Shown: piece after piece, positions 1-8,985 of the stretch | Layout of the letters: the number at the start of each line of letters is the position of its first letter | How positions within the stretch are numbered: the first letter of the stretch is position 1 | Position numbers and translations under genes: made by a program | Notes under the pieces: model-generated | What the model saw: the letters and a program-made list of their open reading frames with translations, nothing else | Database searches by the model: none | Told to the model about the DNA's origin: nothing | Origin: Lentzea waywayandensis | GTDB taxonomy: Bacteria > Actinomycetota > Actinomycetes > Mycobacteriales > Pseudonocardiaceae | Direction: 5' to 3' | Assembly: GCF_900115955.1 (NCBI RefSeq) | Contig: NZ_FOYL01000001.1 | Span: 558,001 to 622,000 of the forward strand | DNA length: 64,000 nt

Positions 1-1
1 C

Positions 2-796
2 CGCGGCGTCCTGCGTCCCGTGCGCCGGCTCGGCACCGCCGCCCGCGCGCTGGGCTCCGGCCGGCTGGACACCCGCGTGGACGAACGCGGCTCCGACGAG
101 TTCGCCGACCTGGCCCGCACGTTCAACCGCGCCGCCGAACAGCTGGAAGCCTCGCAGGCCGCGTCCCGGCGCTTCGTCGCCGACGTGTCCCACGAGCTGC
201 GCACGCCGCTGACCGCGATGAACGCCGTGACCGCCGTCCTGGACGAGGACGCCGACACGTTGCCGCCCGACACGGCCGTCGCGGCCAGGCTGGTGTCGGC
301 CGAGACGCGCAAGCTCACCCGCCTGGTCAACGACCTGATGGAGATCTCCCGCTTCGACGAGGGCCGCAACCTGCTGGAGCTGGACGACTGGGACATCAGC
401 ACGGCGGTCCGCGACACCCTGGCCGCCCGCGGCTGGGCCACGTCCGTCGAGGCCTCGTTGCCCGAGGGCGTGGTGGGCCGGGTGGACCGCCGCCGTCTGG
501 ACGTCATAGTGGCCAACCTCGTGGGCAACGCGCTCAAGCACGGTGGCGTACCGGTGCGGGTGGCCGTGCGGCCCGGTGTGATCGAGGTGTCCGACCACGG
601 CCCCGGTATCTCTCCCGAGGCCCTTCCTCACATCTTCGACCGCTTCTACAAGGCAGACACGGCCCGCTCCCGTTCCGAGGGCAGCGGGCTGGGATTGGCG
701 ATCGCATGGGAGAACGCACGCCTGCACGGCGGCACCATCGAAGCGGCCAGCGTGCCCTCGGGTGGCGCGGTCTTCACCTTGCGCTTGCCCTGGTGA
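2..796 (+). CDS. Sensor histidine kinase, C-terminal part (5' end outside window)
   Basis: This is the C-terminal part of a two-component sensor histidine kinase whose beginning lies before the window. In frame from base 2 it shows the end of a HAMP linker (about residues 1-45) and a dimerisation/phosphoacceptor helix with VSHELRTPL (phosphorylated His near residue 64). A Bergerat ATPase domain follows with N box (NLVGNALKH), G1 (DHGPGIS), F (IFDRFYK) and G2 (GSGLGLAI) motifs. It should autophosphorylate and pass the phosphate to a response regulator, presumably encoded upstream. The 3' end overlaps the next lipoprotein gene by 91 nt, so the two are probably cotranscribed, reminiscent of MtrB-LpqB. 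The signal it senses cannot be seen because the extracytoplasmic part is missing. Confidence 0.93.
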   Translation, partial: RGVLRPVRRLGTAARALGSGRLDTRVDERGSDEFADLARTFNRAAEQLEASQAASRRFVADVSHELRTPLTAMNAVTAVLDEDADTLPPDTAVAARLVSAETRKLTRLVNDLMEISRFDEGRNLLELDDWDISTAVRDTLAARGWATSVEASLPEGVVGRVDRRRLDVIVANLVGNALKHGGVPVRVAVRPGVIEVSDHGPGISPEALPHIFDRFYKADTARSRSEGSGLGLAIAWENARLHGGTIEAASVPSGGAVFTLRLPW

Positions 797-1188
797 CCCT
801 CACGGCCTGCGGCATCCGCCCGACGTCGGTCCTCACCGGGGCCGAGGCGCCGACGGTCTCGTCGCACTCGGTGACCATCTACCTCGTGAAGCCGGAGCGG
901 GACGGCCTGGTGCGGCGGAACCGCGACTACACCGGCACCGTCGACATCACGACGGCCATGAACCTTCTGCTGGCCGGCCTCACCGACGAGGAGCAGAAGC
1001 TCGGCCTGGTGAGCGAGCTGCCCACCACGTCGGCCAAGGCGATCGCCGTGCAGAACGTGATCGTGATGCCGCAGGGCGTCGAGCCGCCGTCATCCAAGTG
1101 GGCGGTGTTCCAGGTGCACTGCACGGCGCTGGCGAGCCGCGCGAAGGTGGCGGGAGTGGAGTCGCTCCCCGACGAGAACTGCCCGTAG
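706..1188 (+). CDS. GerMN-domain-like lipoprotein
   Basis: This is a predicted lipoprotein of 160 residues. Residues 1-35 form a lipoprotein signal: a basic n-region (ARRHHR...R), a hydrophobic stretch and a lipobox LTAC with the lipidated Cys at residue 35. The ATG at 706 is the only start codon that supplies a full signal peptide; the later GTG at 793 would leave none. Residues 50-160 resemble a GerMN domain (VTIYLVKPERDGLV, then a helix with NLLLAGLTDEEQKLGLVSELP). GerMN domains sit on cell-envelope lipoproteins such as LpqB, which works with the MtrB kinase. The position right behind a kinase gene suggests it modulates that kinase from outside the membrane. That role is inferred. Confidence 0.75.
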   Translation: MGERTPARRHHRSGQRALGWRGLHLALALVTLTACGIRPTSVLTGAEAPTVSSHSVTIYLVKPERDGLVRRNRDYTGTVDITTAMNLLLAGLTDEEQKLGLVSELPTTSAKAIAVQNVIVMPQGVEPPSSKWAVFQVHCTALASRAKVAGVESLPDENCP

Positions 1189-1198
1189 TGGCGGCATC

Positions 1199-2032
1199 AT
1201 GTCGGTCATGGCTCACACCGCCCGTCGCATGTTCGAGCTCCTGGAGCCGATCTGCCTGGTGACCTTCTTCGCCGACGAGTGCGGCGATGAACTGGCCGCG
1301 CTCGGCCACCGCACCTACTGGGACGGCTACTTCGCGAGCCGTGCCGCGCCGCTGGGACTGGTTCCGGCGGAGATCGTGCACGCGGCGTTCTACAGCTTCG
1401 CCGCCGGGGAGGCCGCGCGGCACATCCCCAGCGCCTGGGAGACGATCCCGCCCGAGGAGTCGCTCGCCGCGCGGGAACGGGGCAGCGCGGCCTCCCTGCG
1501 GCGGATCCTCGGCGAGCTGGCTGACTCTCCCGGCCTGGTGCGCGCCGCCGACCTGACCACCAAGGCGGCGACGAGCGCGCCCACGGCGGGCCGGGTGATG
1601 TACGCCGGGATGCGCACCGTCGCGGTGCCGGGTGACCCGGTCGCCCGCCTGTGGCACTCCGCGACCATGCTGCGCGAGCACCGCGGTGACGGGCACGTCG
1701 CCGCTCTCGTCGGCGCCCGGATCGGCGGCACCGAGGCCCACGTGCTCTCCGCGCTGGCGATGGGCATCCACCCGGCGGAGACGTTCGGGCGCATCCACCA
1801 CCTGCCGAAGAAGCGGCTGGCCGCGGTGATGGACGGCTTGCGCGAGCGCGGTCTCATCGACGCCGACGGCCACTTCACCGACGCCGGCCGCGAGACCCAG
1901 CAAGGCATCGAGACCCTCACCGACGAGCTCGCCGCGGCGCCCTACGAGGCCCTCTCCCCCGCCGAACTGGACGAGCTGGCCGCCGAGCTCGCCCCCGTCA
2001 GCGCGAAGCTGGTCGCCGCGGGATCGAAGTGA
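1199..2032 (+). CDS. SalK/SCO6745-like protein
   Basis: This 277-residue protein resembles the actinobacterial SCO6745/SalK family, often annotated as a helix-turn-helix-containing protein. Family-like features are ARRMFELLEPICLVTFF near the N-terminus, YFASRAAPLG, a central LWHSATMLREHRGDGHVAALV segment and a C-terminal winged-helix-like part (LRERGLIDADGHFTDAGR). No enzymatic function is established for the family as far as I know. An in-frame ATG at 1208 fits the usual family N-terminus slightly better than the ATG at 1199, and neither has a strong ribosome binding site. It starts 10 nt after the lipoprotein stop, so read-through transcription is possible, but a functional link is doubtful. 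Confidence 0.8.
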   Translation: MSVMAHTARRMFELLEPICLVTFFADECGDELAALGHRTYWDGYFASRAAPLGLVPAEIVHAAFYSFAAGEAARHIPSAWETIPPEESLAARERGSAASLRRILGELADSPGLVRAADLTTKAATSAPTAGRVMYAGMRTVAVPGDPVARLWHSATMLREHRGDGHVAALVGARIGGTEAHVLSALAMGIHPAETFGRIHHLPKKRLAAVMDGLRERGLIDADGHFTDAGRETQQGIETLTDELAAAPYEALSPAELDELAAELAPVSAKLVAAGSK

Positions 2033-2034
2033 CG

Positions 2035-2295
2035 TCAACGGTCGTAGAGCAAGTCCGGCTCGTTGGTGAGATGACCGTCCGTCACGCGCGCGCCGTCGTG
2101 GAAGACACCGGACGCCGCTGCCTCCAGCGCCAGGAAGGCGCGCTCCACCAGGTCATCCTGGAAAGAGGCGGGACGCACCGGCGGCCGTAGGCCGTGCGTC
2201 CCACCGACCGGCCCTCCCAAGGTGAGGAACACCGGCATGCGATGGCTCCGGCCGAGTGGCACATCGTCCACAGCCAACGAGTCAGCGGTAGGCAA
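2035..2295 (-). CDS. Short hypothetical ORF, possible gene remnant
   Basis: This is an open frame of 86 codons downstream of aroE on the same strand, with a TTG start 51 nt after the aroE stop. Its second half has the high third-position GC of real genes here and ends in an acidic segment (VTDGHLTNEPDLLYDR). The first part has weaker coding character and there is no convincing ribosome binding site. I do not recognise the protein. It may be a small gene or the C-terminal remnant of a larger decayed one. It converges on the SalK-like gene with 2 nt between the stops. Confidence 0.3.
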   Translation of the reverse strand: MPTADSLAVDDVPLGRSHRMPVFLTLGGPVGGTHGLRPPVRPASFQDDLVERAFLALEAAASGVFHDGARVTDGHLTNEPDLLYDR

Positions 2296-2346
2296 CCACA
2301 GGCCCGGCGCACACCGGAATCGAACAGCCGAAGATCAAGACGAAAG

Positions 2347-3168
2347 TTACGCGCGGGCCGCGAGGGCGGCGTCGAGCGCTGACCGCATGACGTCCTGCGG
2401 CGCGGGCTTGCCGGTGAACTGCTCCACCTGCCCGAAAGCCTGGTGCAGCAACATGTCCAGCCCGGTGGCCAGTCGCGCTCCGGACGCCTCCACGGCCGCG
2501 GCGACCGGCGTGGGCCACGGGTGGTAGATCACGTCCAACACGTAGGGCGCACGGGCCAGGTCGGCGGCCAGCGGCACGGTGGCCTCGGCGGGCACCGTCG
2601 ACACCAGCACGTCCGACGCGCCGGCCAGCACGCCGAGGTCCACAGAGGACAGTTCCAGGACCTCGACGGTGAGGCCGACCCTGGACGCGGTCTCCAGGGC
2701 CTCTCCCGCACGCGAAGGATCGCGCACCACAAGGGAAGCAGAGGTGATCCCGAGTGCGGCGAACCCGGCCAGAGCGGCCGTGGCCGTGCCGCCGGCACCC
2801 AGCACTACGCCGTGTGAGCCGCCGGAGAACCCCTTCTCCCGCAACGCACCCACCACACCGTCCACATCGGTGCAGTCCGCGTACCACTCGGAACCGTTGC
2901 GCACCAACGTGTTCGCCGCCCCCACCGCCGAAGCCCGCGCGGTCACGACGGACGCGAACGCCAGCGCGGCCCGTTTGGTGGGCATCGTGCAGGACAGGCC
3001 GACCCACTCCGGCCCCAACGAGGCGACCAGAGCGGGAACTTCTGCCTCGGAGCACTCCAGGCGCGTGTACTCCCAGTCGAGGCCCAGGGCGGCGTACGCG
3101 GCGTTGTGCAGCACCGGAGAAAGCGAGTGCTCGATCGGCGAACCGATCACCGCGGCCTTGCGCACCAC
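2347..3168 (-). CDS. aroE: Shikimate dehydrogenase
   Basis: AroE reduces 3-dehydroshikimate to shikimate with NADPH in aromatic amino acid biosynthesis in the cytoplasm. The protein has the substrate-binding SLSP motif (about residues 15-18), the catalytic-lysine region CTMPTKRAAL, the GAANTLV strand, a CTDVDG motif carrying the catalytic Asp, and a Rossmann motif VLGAGGTATAAL. At about 273 residues it matches the family length. The GTG start shares one base with the mltG stop (TAGTG); a second GTG one codon later is an alternative. It is the last clear gene of the DUF948-DUF6167-alaS-ruvX-mltG-aroE run, an order shared by many actinobacteria, and is probably translated by coupling to mltG. 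Confidence 0.95.
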   Translation of the reverse strand: MVRKAAVIGSPIEHSLSPVLHNAAYAALGLDWEYTRLECSEAEVPALVASLGPEWVGLSCTMPTKRAALAFASVVTARASAVGAANTLVRNGSEWYADCTDVDGVVGALREKGFSGGSHGVVLGAGGTATAALAGFAALGITSASLVVRDPSRAGEALETASRVGLTVEVLELSSVDLGVLAGASDVLVSTVPAEATVPLAADLARAPYVLDVIYHPWPTPVAAAVEASGARLATGLDMLLHQAFGQVEQFTGKPAPQDVMRSALDAALAARA

Positions 3169-4388
3169 TAGTAGACGCCGTCCTTCTGAGCCTTCTGGTC
3201 GTTCGCGTTGTGCTCCTCGAACGTGGTCGCGAAGCACGACGTGCCGTCCGTCTGGCACTTCACGAAGTACAGGATGTCGCCGCCCTCTGGCTTGATCGCG
3301 GCGGCGATCGCCTGCTGCGACGGCGAGCCGATCGGGGTCGGCGTCAGATTCTGGTTGATGTAGGTGTTGTACGGCCCCTGCGCCTCGCGGTCCGCGTCGG
3401 ACGTGCGGATGTGGGGCTGGTTGTTCTTGTAGTTGATGGTCGAGTCGAACTGCAGGGGCATCGGCTTCTTGATGCGGTTGTAGATGACCTGCGAGACCTT
3501 GGTGAAGTCCTTCTCGATGGCTTCCTTCTCGATCAACGAGGCGATGACCAGCACCTCGTAGGGACGGAAGCCGGTGTTCATGGTGCCGCCGGGGATGCCC
3601 GCGCCCTGGAGCTTCTGCGAGGAGGACACGATGACGCCGCGGAGCAGCTCGACCGCGCTGACACCCGGTTTGACCTGGTAGACGCCGCGCATGATCAGGC
3701 CTTCGAGGCGGTACTGCGGCTCGGCGCGCTTCACGTCGGCGAGCGCCCAGTCCGGCACACCGAGGGCGACCGGGTCGGTCTGCTCGGCGGCGGCCTTGAT
3801 CTCGTCGCCGGTCAGGCAGACCTTCGCGCCGTCCTTCTCCGTACAGCTCGCGTCGGCCAGCAGGGAGTAGATGCCCTTCACGGTCTTGCCGTTGGCCTGG
3901 ATGTCGGTGAGCTTGAGGCCACCGACGACCTGGACGGCCGGAACGCGGGTCTTCGGGTCGATCATGCGGGCCACGGCGTTCTGACCCGACATCTTCGTCT
4001 TCATGAGGTAGAAGCCGGGCTGGATCGACGTCACACGGGCGTCGGTCTTGCTGGCCTCGACGAAGGCGCGCGCGGAGGCGATGACGCCGTTGTCGTACAG
4101 GGTCGACGCGATCTTGCTGACCACGTCGCCGTCCTGGACCTCGACGATGGCGTCGGCCTCGCCGGTACCCGCGAAGTCCTCGAACGAGCCGATGCCGCGC
4201 AGTTCGCGGTAGCCGTAGTAGGCGCCGCCCATGCCGACCGCGAGGATCAGCGCCACGACGAGCCAGAGGACCGTCTTCTTGCGCTTCTTCGCTTTGGCAC
4301 GGGCGTTGTCCCGGCTGCGGTCACGCTTCAGCGGACGTCGCTCGTCCGCTTCGGGGTCGGTGAACAACCCGAGATCGTCGCCGCTCAC
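3168..4388 (-). CDS. mltG: Endolytic murein transglycosylase MltG
   Basis: MltG is a membrane-anchored lytic transglycosylase that cuts nascent glycan strands and so ends peptidoglycan polymerisation. The 406-residue protein has a long basic cytoplasmic N-terminus (about residues 1-38, including RAKAKKRKK), one transmembrane segment (about 39-60), a LysM-like part with IVEVQDGDVVSKIASTLYDNG, and the YceG catalytic domain. The catalytic Glu lies in VIASLIEKEA, followed by VIYNRIKKPMPLQFDSTINY and NLTPTPIGSP. The GTG start overlaps the ruvX stop (GTGA), which places it 16 codons after an upstream in-frame start. The long charged N-terminal tail is typical of actinobacterial members. Confidence 0.95.
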   Translation of the reverse strand: MSGDDLGLFTDPEADERRPLKRDRSRDNARAKAKKRKKTVLWLVVALILAVGMGGAYYGYRELRGIGSFEDFAGTGEADAIVEVQDGDVVSKIASTLYDNGVIASARAFVEASKTDARVTSIQPGFYLMKTKMSGQNAVARMIDPKTRVPAVQVVGGLKLTDIQANGKTVKGIYSLLADASCTEKDGAKVCLTGDEIKAAAEQTDPVALGVPDWALADVKRAEPQYRLEGLIMRGVYQVKPGVSAVELLRGVIVSSSQKLQGAGIPGGTMNTGFRPYEVLVIASLIEKEAIEKDFTKVSQVIYNRIKKPMPLQFDSTINYKNNQPHIRTSDADREAQGPYNTYINQNLTPTPIGSPSQQAIAAAIKPEGGDILYFVKCQTDGTSCFATTFEEHNANDQKAQKDGVY

Positions 4389-4873
4389 ACCTCGTCCTTT
4401 CGGGCGGACACAACCCGTGCCCGTGCGTCCAGCCAAGACTGCAGGATCTCGACAGCGGCAGCCTGGTCGACCACGGCACGCTGCTTCTTGCCCTTCACAC
4501 CGCGCTGTGCCAGCACTCGGCTCACCACAACCGTCGTCAGTCTTTCGTCACTCAGGCGTACCGGCACCGGAGCGATGCGGTCGGCCAGGGCCGCAGCGTA
4601 CGCGGTCGCCGACTCCGCTGCGGGGCCGTGCCGACCGGCCAATGTCTTCGGTAAGCCGACCACGACCTCAACGACGTCATGTTCGGCCACGAGACGTACG
4701 AGCTCGGTGAGGTCCGAGCCGCGCTTCTCGTCACGCTGGAGGGTAACCAGCGGAGTGGCCAGAAATGCCGATGGATCGCTGAGGGAAATTCCCACGCGAA
4801 CCGATCCGACGTCGACGCCGAGCCTCCTGCCGAGGCCCGGGTCGCCGACATCAGTGGAATCAGCGCTGTTCAA
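4385..4873 (-). CDS. ruvX: Holliday junction resolvase-like protein RuvX/YqgF
   Basis: This is a YqgF-family RNase H-fold protein, annotated as a putative Holliday junction resolvase or as an rRNA-processing nuclease. Conserved parts are [11 protein letters not shown] (first catalytic Asp), [26 protein letters not shown] and the C-terminal [15 protein letters not shown] with the last acidic residue. No ATG or GTG lies in frame near the domain. The TTG at 4873, 14 nt inside alaS and preceded by AAGG, is the best start, giving 162 residues. It is translationally coupled on both sides, to alaS and to mltG. The alaS-ruvX-mltG-aroE order is a common actinobacterial arrangement. Confidence 0.92.
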   Translation of the reverse strand: MNSADSTDVGDPGLGRRLGVDVGSVRVGISLSDPSAFLATPLVTLQRDEKRGSDLTELVRLVAEHDVVEVVVGLPKTLAGRHGPAAESATAYAAALADRIAPVPVRLSDERLTTVVVSRVLAQRGVKGKKQRAVVDQAAAVEILQSWLDARARVVSARKDEV

Positions 4874-7529
4874 GCACCTTGTCCAGTTCGTTCGTGAGGG
4901 CCGTGATGGCGTCGGGAACGCCGGCAGGGTTGGTGCCGCCGCCCTGGGCCAGGTCCGGCTTGCCTCCACCGCGGGCGGCGATGGCCGGGCCGAACACCGG
5001 GACGAGCTTGCCGGCGGCGAGACCCAGGTCGCGGGCGGCGGCCGTGGTGGCCACCACGAAGCTGACCTTGTCGCCGTCGACCGAGAACAGGGCCACCACA
5101 CCGGGCTTGCTGCCCAGGCGGTTGCGGACCTCGCCGCCGAGGGTGCGCAGGTCGTTGCCCGACACGCCCTCCAGGCCCAGGGCCACGAGCGACAGGCCGC
5201 GGATGTCGAGGGCCTTGTCGGCCAGCGACCCGGCGTTGCCCAGCAGCTCGGCGGCGCGGACCTTCTCGAGCTCCTTCTCGGCGGACTTCAGGCGCTCGAC
5301 CAGCGACTCGATCCGCTCGGGCAGGCCCTCGGAACCGACCTTGAGCATGTCGGAGAGGTTCTGCACGATGGCGCGTTCCTTGGCCAGGAACCGCATGGCC
5401 TCGATGCCGACGTAGGCCTCCAGGCGGCGCACGCCGGAACCGACCGAAGACTCACCCAGCAGGGTGATCGGGCCGATCTGCGACGAGTGCTCGACGTGGG
5501 TGCCACCGCACAGCTCGCGAGACCACTCGCCACCGATCTCGATGACGCGCACGGTCTCGTCGTAGGTCTCGCCGAACAGGGCGACGGCACCCAGCTCCTG
5601 GGCACCGGCCATGTCCGTGTAGACGATGCTGACCGGCAGGTCCCTGCGCACGGCGAGGTTCGAGACCTCCTCGATCTCGCTCTTGGCCTCGGCGGACAGG
5701 CCACCGGTCCAGGCGAAGTCGAGACGCAGGTAGCCGGGCTTGTTGTACGAACCGCTCTGCAGGGCCGACGGGCCGAGCACGTGCCGCAGGGCGGCGTGCA
5801 CGACGTGCGTGCCGGAGTGGCCCTGACGGGCACCGACTCGCCACTCCGGGTCGACCCGGGCCTCGACGTGTTCGCCCTCGCTGACCTCGCCGGAGCGGAC
5901 GCGCACCTGGTGCACCCACAGCTTGCGGGCGACCTTCTGCACGTCGAGCACTTCCAGCTCGGCGTTGGCGGTGACGATCGTGCCGGCGTCGGACTCCTGG
6001 CCACCGGACTCGGCGTAGAGCGGCGTGCGGTCCAGCACGACCTCGACGATGTCGCCCTCGCGAGCCGACTTCACCCGAGCACCGTTCAGCACGATGCCGC
6101 GCAGCGTGGCCTCGGAGGCGAGCTCGGTGTAGCCGGTGAACTCGGTCGGGCCCTGCTCCAGCAGCTCGCGGTACACCGACTGGTCGCCGTGGCCGGTCTT
6201 CTTGCCGGCGGCGTCGGCCTTGGCGCGGGCGCGCTGCTCGGCCATCAGCTTGCGGAAGCCGTCCTCGTCGACCGACAGGCCGGCCTCGGAGGCCATCTCC
6301 AGCGTGAGGTCGATCGGGAAGCCGTACGTGTCGTGCAGCTGGAAGGCCTTGTCACCGGGCAGCGTGGCGCGGCCGTCGGACTTCACCTCGGCGGCGGCAC
6401 CCTCGAAGATCCGCGAACCGGCGTCGAGCGTGCGCAGGAACGTGTCCTCCTCGGCCTTGAGCACCTGCTGGATGCGGGCGAACCCGCTGACCAGCTCGGG
6501 GTAGGCCTCGCCCATCGAGTCGCGGACGACCTCGGCGAACTGCTGGAGCACCGGCTCGTTCACGCCGAGCAGGCGGCTGCTGCGCACGATGCGGCGCAGC
6601 AGGCGGCGCAGCACGTAGCCGCGGGCCTCGTTGCCGGGCGTGACGCCGTCGCCGACCAGCAGCACACCGCTGCGGGCGTGGTCGGCGATGACGCGGAAGC
6701 GGATGTCGTCGACCTCGTTGGCGCCGTACTTGCGGCCGGACAGCTCCTCGGCCCTGGTGATGACGGCGCGGACCAGGTCGGTCTCGTAGACGTTGTCGAC
6801 GCCCTGCAACAGGTAGGCGACGCGCTCGACGCCCATGCCGGTGTCGATGTTCTTCGACGGCAGCTCACCGATGACCGGGTAGTCCTTCTTGGCACCACCC
6901 TCGCCGCGGATGTTCTGCATGAAGACGAGGTTCCAGATCTCCAGGTACCTGTCCTCGTCGACTACCGGGCCGCCCTCCTTGCCGTACTCGGGGCCGCGGT
7001 CGTAGTAGATCTCCGAGCACGGGCCGCACGGGCCGGGGACGCCCATCGACCAGAAGTTGTCCTCGACGCCGCGGCGCTGGATGCGCTCCAGCGGCATGCC
7101 GGCGACCTTCTGCCACAGCTCGATGGCCTCGTCGTCGTCCAGGTAGACCGTCACCCAGATGCGCTCGGGGTCGAAGCCGTAGCCGCCGTCGGACTGGGAG
7201 TTGGTGATCAGCTCCCAGGCCAGCCGGATGGCGTCTTCCTTGAAGTAGTCGCCGAGCGAGAAGTTGCCGGCCATCTGGAAGAACGTGAGGTGGCGCGTGG
7301 TCTTGCCGACCTCGTCGATGTCCGGCGTGCGCACGCACTTCTGGATGCTCGTCATCCGCGGGGCGGGCGGCGGGGCCTCACCGAGGAAGTACGGCTTGAA
7401 GGGCACCATGCCGGCGTTGACGAACAGCAGGTTGGGGTCGTCGAGCAGCAGCGAGGCGCTGGGGATGTACTTGTGCCCGGCCTTCTCGAAGTGCTCGCGG
7501 AAACGCTTGATGATCTCGTGGGTCTGCAC
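4860..7529 (-). CDS. alaS: Alanyl-tRNA synthetase
   Basis: AlaS charges tRNA-Ala with alanine and clears mischarged Ser and Gly. The protein is 889 residues, the usual size. It begins with [19 protein letters not shown] and has the class II catalytic domain ([53 protein letters not shown]). The editing-domain metal motifs are [16 protein letters not shown] and [13 protein letters not shown], and the C-Ala domain carries the glycine-rich [18 protein letters not shown]. It lies 58 nt downstream of the DUF6167 gene and is probably in the same transcription unit. Confidence 0.98.
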   Translation of the reverse strand: MQTHEIIKRFREHFEKAGHKYIPSASLLLDDPNLLFVNAGMVPFKPYFLGEAPPPAPRMTSIQKCVRTPDIDEVGKTTRHLTFFQMAGNFSLGDYFKEDAIRLAWELITNSQSDGGYGFDPERIWVTVYLDDDEAIELWQKVAGMPLERIQRRGVEDNFWSMGVPGPCGPCSEIYYDRGPEYGKEGGPVVDEDRYLEIWNLVFMQNIRGEGGAKKDYPVIGELPSKNIDTGMGVERVAYLLQGVDNVYETDLVRAVITRAEELSGRKYGANEVDDIRFRVIADHARSGVLLVGDGVTPGNEARGYVLRRLLRRIVRSSRLLGVNEPVLQQFAEVVRDSMGEAYPELVSGFARIQQVLKAEEDTFLRTLDAGSRIFEGAAAEVKSDGRATLPGDKAFQLHDTYGFPIDLTLEMASEAGLSVDEDGFRKLMAEQRARAKADAAGKKTGHGDQSVYRELLEQGPTEFTGYTELASEATLRGIVLNGARVKSAREGDIVEVVLDRTPLYAESGGQESDAGTIVTANAELEVLDVQKVARKLWVHQVRVRSGEVSEGEHVEARVDPEWRVGARQGHSGTHVVHAALRHVLGPSALQSGSYNKPGYLRLDFAWTGGLSAEAKSEIEEVSNLAVRRDLPVSIVYTDMAGAQELGAVALFGETYDETVRVIEIGGEWSRELCGGTHVEHSSQIGPITLLGESSVGSGVRRLEAYVGIEAMRFLAKERAIVQNLSDMLKVGSEGLPERIESLVERLKSAEKELEKVRAAELLGNAGSLADKALDIRGLSLVALGLEGVSGNDLRTLGGEVRNRLGSKPGVVALFSVDGDKVSFVVATTAAARDLGLAAGKLVPVFGPAIAARGGGKPDLAQGGGTNPAGVPDAITALTNELDKVLEQR

Positions 7530-7587
7530 GGGAGTCCTTGTGTGTTGCTGGGGATTGTCAGGGCATGGTCACGAGGCGAACGGTGTG

Positions 7588-7857
7588 TCAGTGCTTCCCG
7601 TTCGCCCTGGGCGCTCGGCGCCCTGGCGTGAATCCCGTCTGACGTTCCACGGTGTCCTGCAACTCCTGTTCCCGTTCGGCCATTCCCGCGCGCACCTCGG
7701 CCCCGAAGGAACCGATGGCGCCGGCGAGCTCACGCAGGCCTTCACCCACGTTAGTGCCGATCCCGGCCGGAGTCGCCTGCTTTGCGACCTCGGCGGCCTT
7801 CTTCGCGGCGAACAGCCCCGCCGCGGCGCCCAGCCCGAACCAGAAGAGGCGGCTCAC
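7588..7857 (-). CDS. DUF6167-like small membrane protein
   Basis: This 89-residue protein has a short hydrophobic N-terminal segment (LFWFGLGAAAGLFAAKKAAE), then an amphipathic region and a basic tail (PGRRAPRANGK). It resembles DUF6167, a small family found next to alaS in many actinomycetes. Its function is unknown. The ATG overlaps the stop of the DUF948 gene by 4 nt, which indicates coupled translation. I infer a single-pass membrane protein working with its DUF948 neighbour at the envelope. Confidence 0.8.
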   Translation of the reverse strand: MSRLFWFGLGAAAGLFAAKKAAEVAKQATPAGIGTNVGEGLRELAGAIGSFGAEVRAGMAEREQELQDTVERQTGFTPGRRAPRANGKH

Positions 7858-8246
7858 TTCGCACCCCGCTTCGGGCGGCGCTTGGCGTGCTTGTTCGGCT
7901 GCTCGGCGGCCTTGCGGCGGGCCTTGACGGCCTTGCTCACGCCGTAGGACAGCGCGGCGGCCTTGACCAGCGGCCCGCCGAGCGTGGCGGTGAACAGGCT
8001 GGTGAGCGCGGAGACGTTGCCGGTGACGGCGCGCGCGTTGGCCGTGATGCCGTCGACGCGCTCAAGCTGCGTGTTCACGTGCGTGAGCGTCGTGTTGGCC
8101 TCGACGAACAACGGGTCCGTGTTCTCGTGGGCCTTGCGCATCGCGACCGTGGCCTCGTCGAAGAAACGCGCCGCCTTGATCGCCACGATCCCCACGATGA
8201 GCACGAGCAGCACGAAGGCACCGGCGGCGAGCCACCCTGGCGACAC
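7854..8246 (-). CDS. DUF948 domain-containing membrane protein
   Basis: This 130-residue protein has one N-terminal transmembrane helix (about residues 5-25), a helical segment rich in Thr and Asn (NTTLTHVNTQLERVDGITANARAVTGNVSAL) and a strongly basic C-terminus. This is the layout of DUF948 proteins, which have a predicted coiled coil behind a membrane anchor and no defined biochemical role. In actinobacteria it commonly opens the alaS block, as here. The upstream 93 nt to the DinB gene should hold the promoter for the block, although I see no strong consensus. Confidence 0.85.
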   Translation of the reverse strand: MSPGWLAAGAFVLLVLIVGIVAIKAARFFDEATVAMRKAHENTDPLFVEANTTLTHVNTQLERVDGITANARAVTGNVSALTSLFTATLGGPLVKAAALSYGVSKAVKARRKAAEQPNKHAKRRPKRGAK

Positions 8247-8339
8247 GGATCCTCCTGGTGAACAGGCGTTCGGGCTTGGTTGCGGGTGAGATTACCGGGT
8301 AGGTCCGACACCCGACCGAGGGGCACCATTTGTTGATCT

Positions 8340-8834
8340 TCAACGCCCCGTGGCGCCGTCGATCTGCTCCCGGATGATGTCGGCGTGGCCCGCGTGCCGG
8401 GCGGTCTCGGTGGTCATGTGCGCGAGGACCCAGCGCAGCGTCTTCGACACGCCTTCGACCGGGGTCACCATCACCGCCTCGGGATGGCCGGCGGCCTCGA
8501 TCGCCCCGTCGCTGCCGGCCATCGCCGCGCGGTAGTCCGCGATCACCGTCGCCGCGTCGCGGTCGGCGGGCACCGTCATGCCGAACTCGGTGTCCGCGGA
8601 CCACTCGGCGCCCGCGAGGTGGTACCCGAACCAGTAGCGCTCGGCTTCGGCCAGGTGCTGGATCAGGCCGAGGATCGACGTGCCGCTGGCGACCATCGGC
8701 CGCCGCAGCTCCTCGTCGGTCAGCCCCTCGGCCTTCTTGAGCACACAGTGGCGCTGGAACTCGAGGAACGCGTGCGCGACGTCGAGCTCGCCCGTGTCGA
8801 CGCGCGGCACCGGCTCTCGCTGGGTCTCCGGCAT
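8340..8834 (-). CDS. DinB family protein (DUF664-like)
   Basis: This 164-residue protein has a DinB/YfiT-like four-helix fold. Signature parts are the first helix (DVAHAFLEFQRHCVLKKAEGLTDEELRR), SILGLIQHLAEAERYWFG with one metal-binding His, and the late helix HMTTETARHAGHADIIREQIDG with two more. Such proteins bind a divalent metal and in actinobacteria often act as mycothiol- or bacillithiol-dependent transferases. The substrate here is unknown. The ATG at 8834 is preferred over a TTG or GTG further upstream because it sits just before the conserved region. It is one of three proteins of this superfamily in the window. Confidence 0.82.
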   Translation of the reverse strand: MPETQREPVPRVDTGELDVAHAFLEFQRHCVLKKAEGLTDEELRRPMVASGTSILGLIQHLAEAERYWFGYHLAGAEWSADTEFGMTVPADRDAATVIADYRAAMAGSDGAIEAAGHPEAVMVTPVEGVSKTLRWVLAHMTTETARHAGHADIIREQIDGATGR

Positions 8835-8921
8835 GACGATCAACCTACGCACAGCCAATTGGAACGGACCACTCATTGACTCCTGGCCGTCACAGCCTGT
8901 GAAATACCCGTCACACAGGGC

Positions 8922-8964
8922 TTGACAGCTCGGCCTTGCACCGCGTGAAGTTAGGCAACCCTAA
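8922..8964 (+). promoter_or_regulatory. IdeR/DtxR-type iron box overlapping a promoter
   Basis: A 19-bp site at 8946-8964 (TGAAGTTAGGCAACCCTAA) matches the IdeR/DmdR consensus TTAGGTTAGGCTAACCTAA at 15 of 19 positions. A consensus -35 hexamer TTGACA (8922-8927) lies 18 nt upstream of a possible -10 hexamer TGAAGT (8946-8951), which is inside the box. Iron-loaded IdeR bound here would block RNA polymerase. The following acetyltransferase gene should therefore be derepressed under iron limitation. Confidence 0.75.
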
Positions 8965-8985
8965 GTTGACCGTGCAGGAGGCCAA

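Noticed and set aside
2309..2335. A tRNA T-loop-like sequence on the reverse strand (GTTCGATTCC).
   Set aside because: The flanking bases cannot form a T stem, and no acceptor or anticodon arm fits.
2754..7631. A very long forward open frame of about 1600 codons opposite aroE, mltG, ruvX and alaS.
   Set aside because: It is antisense to four well-identified genes and its translation is low-complexity, the usual effect of high-GC codon bias on the opposite strand.
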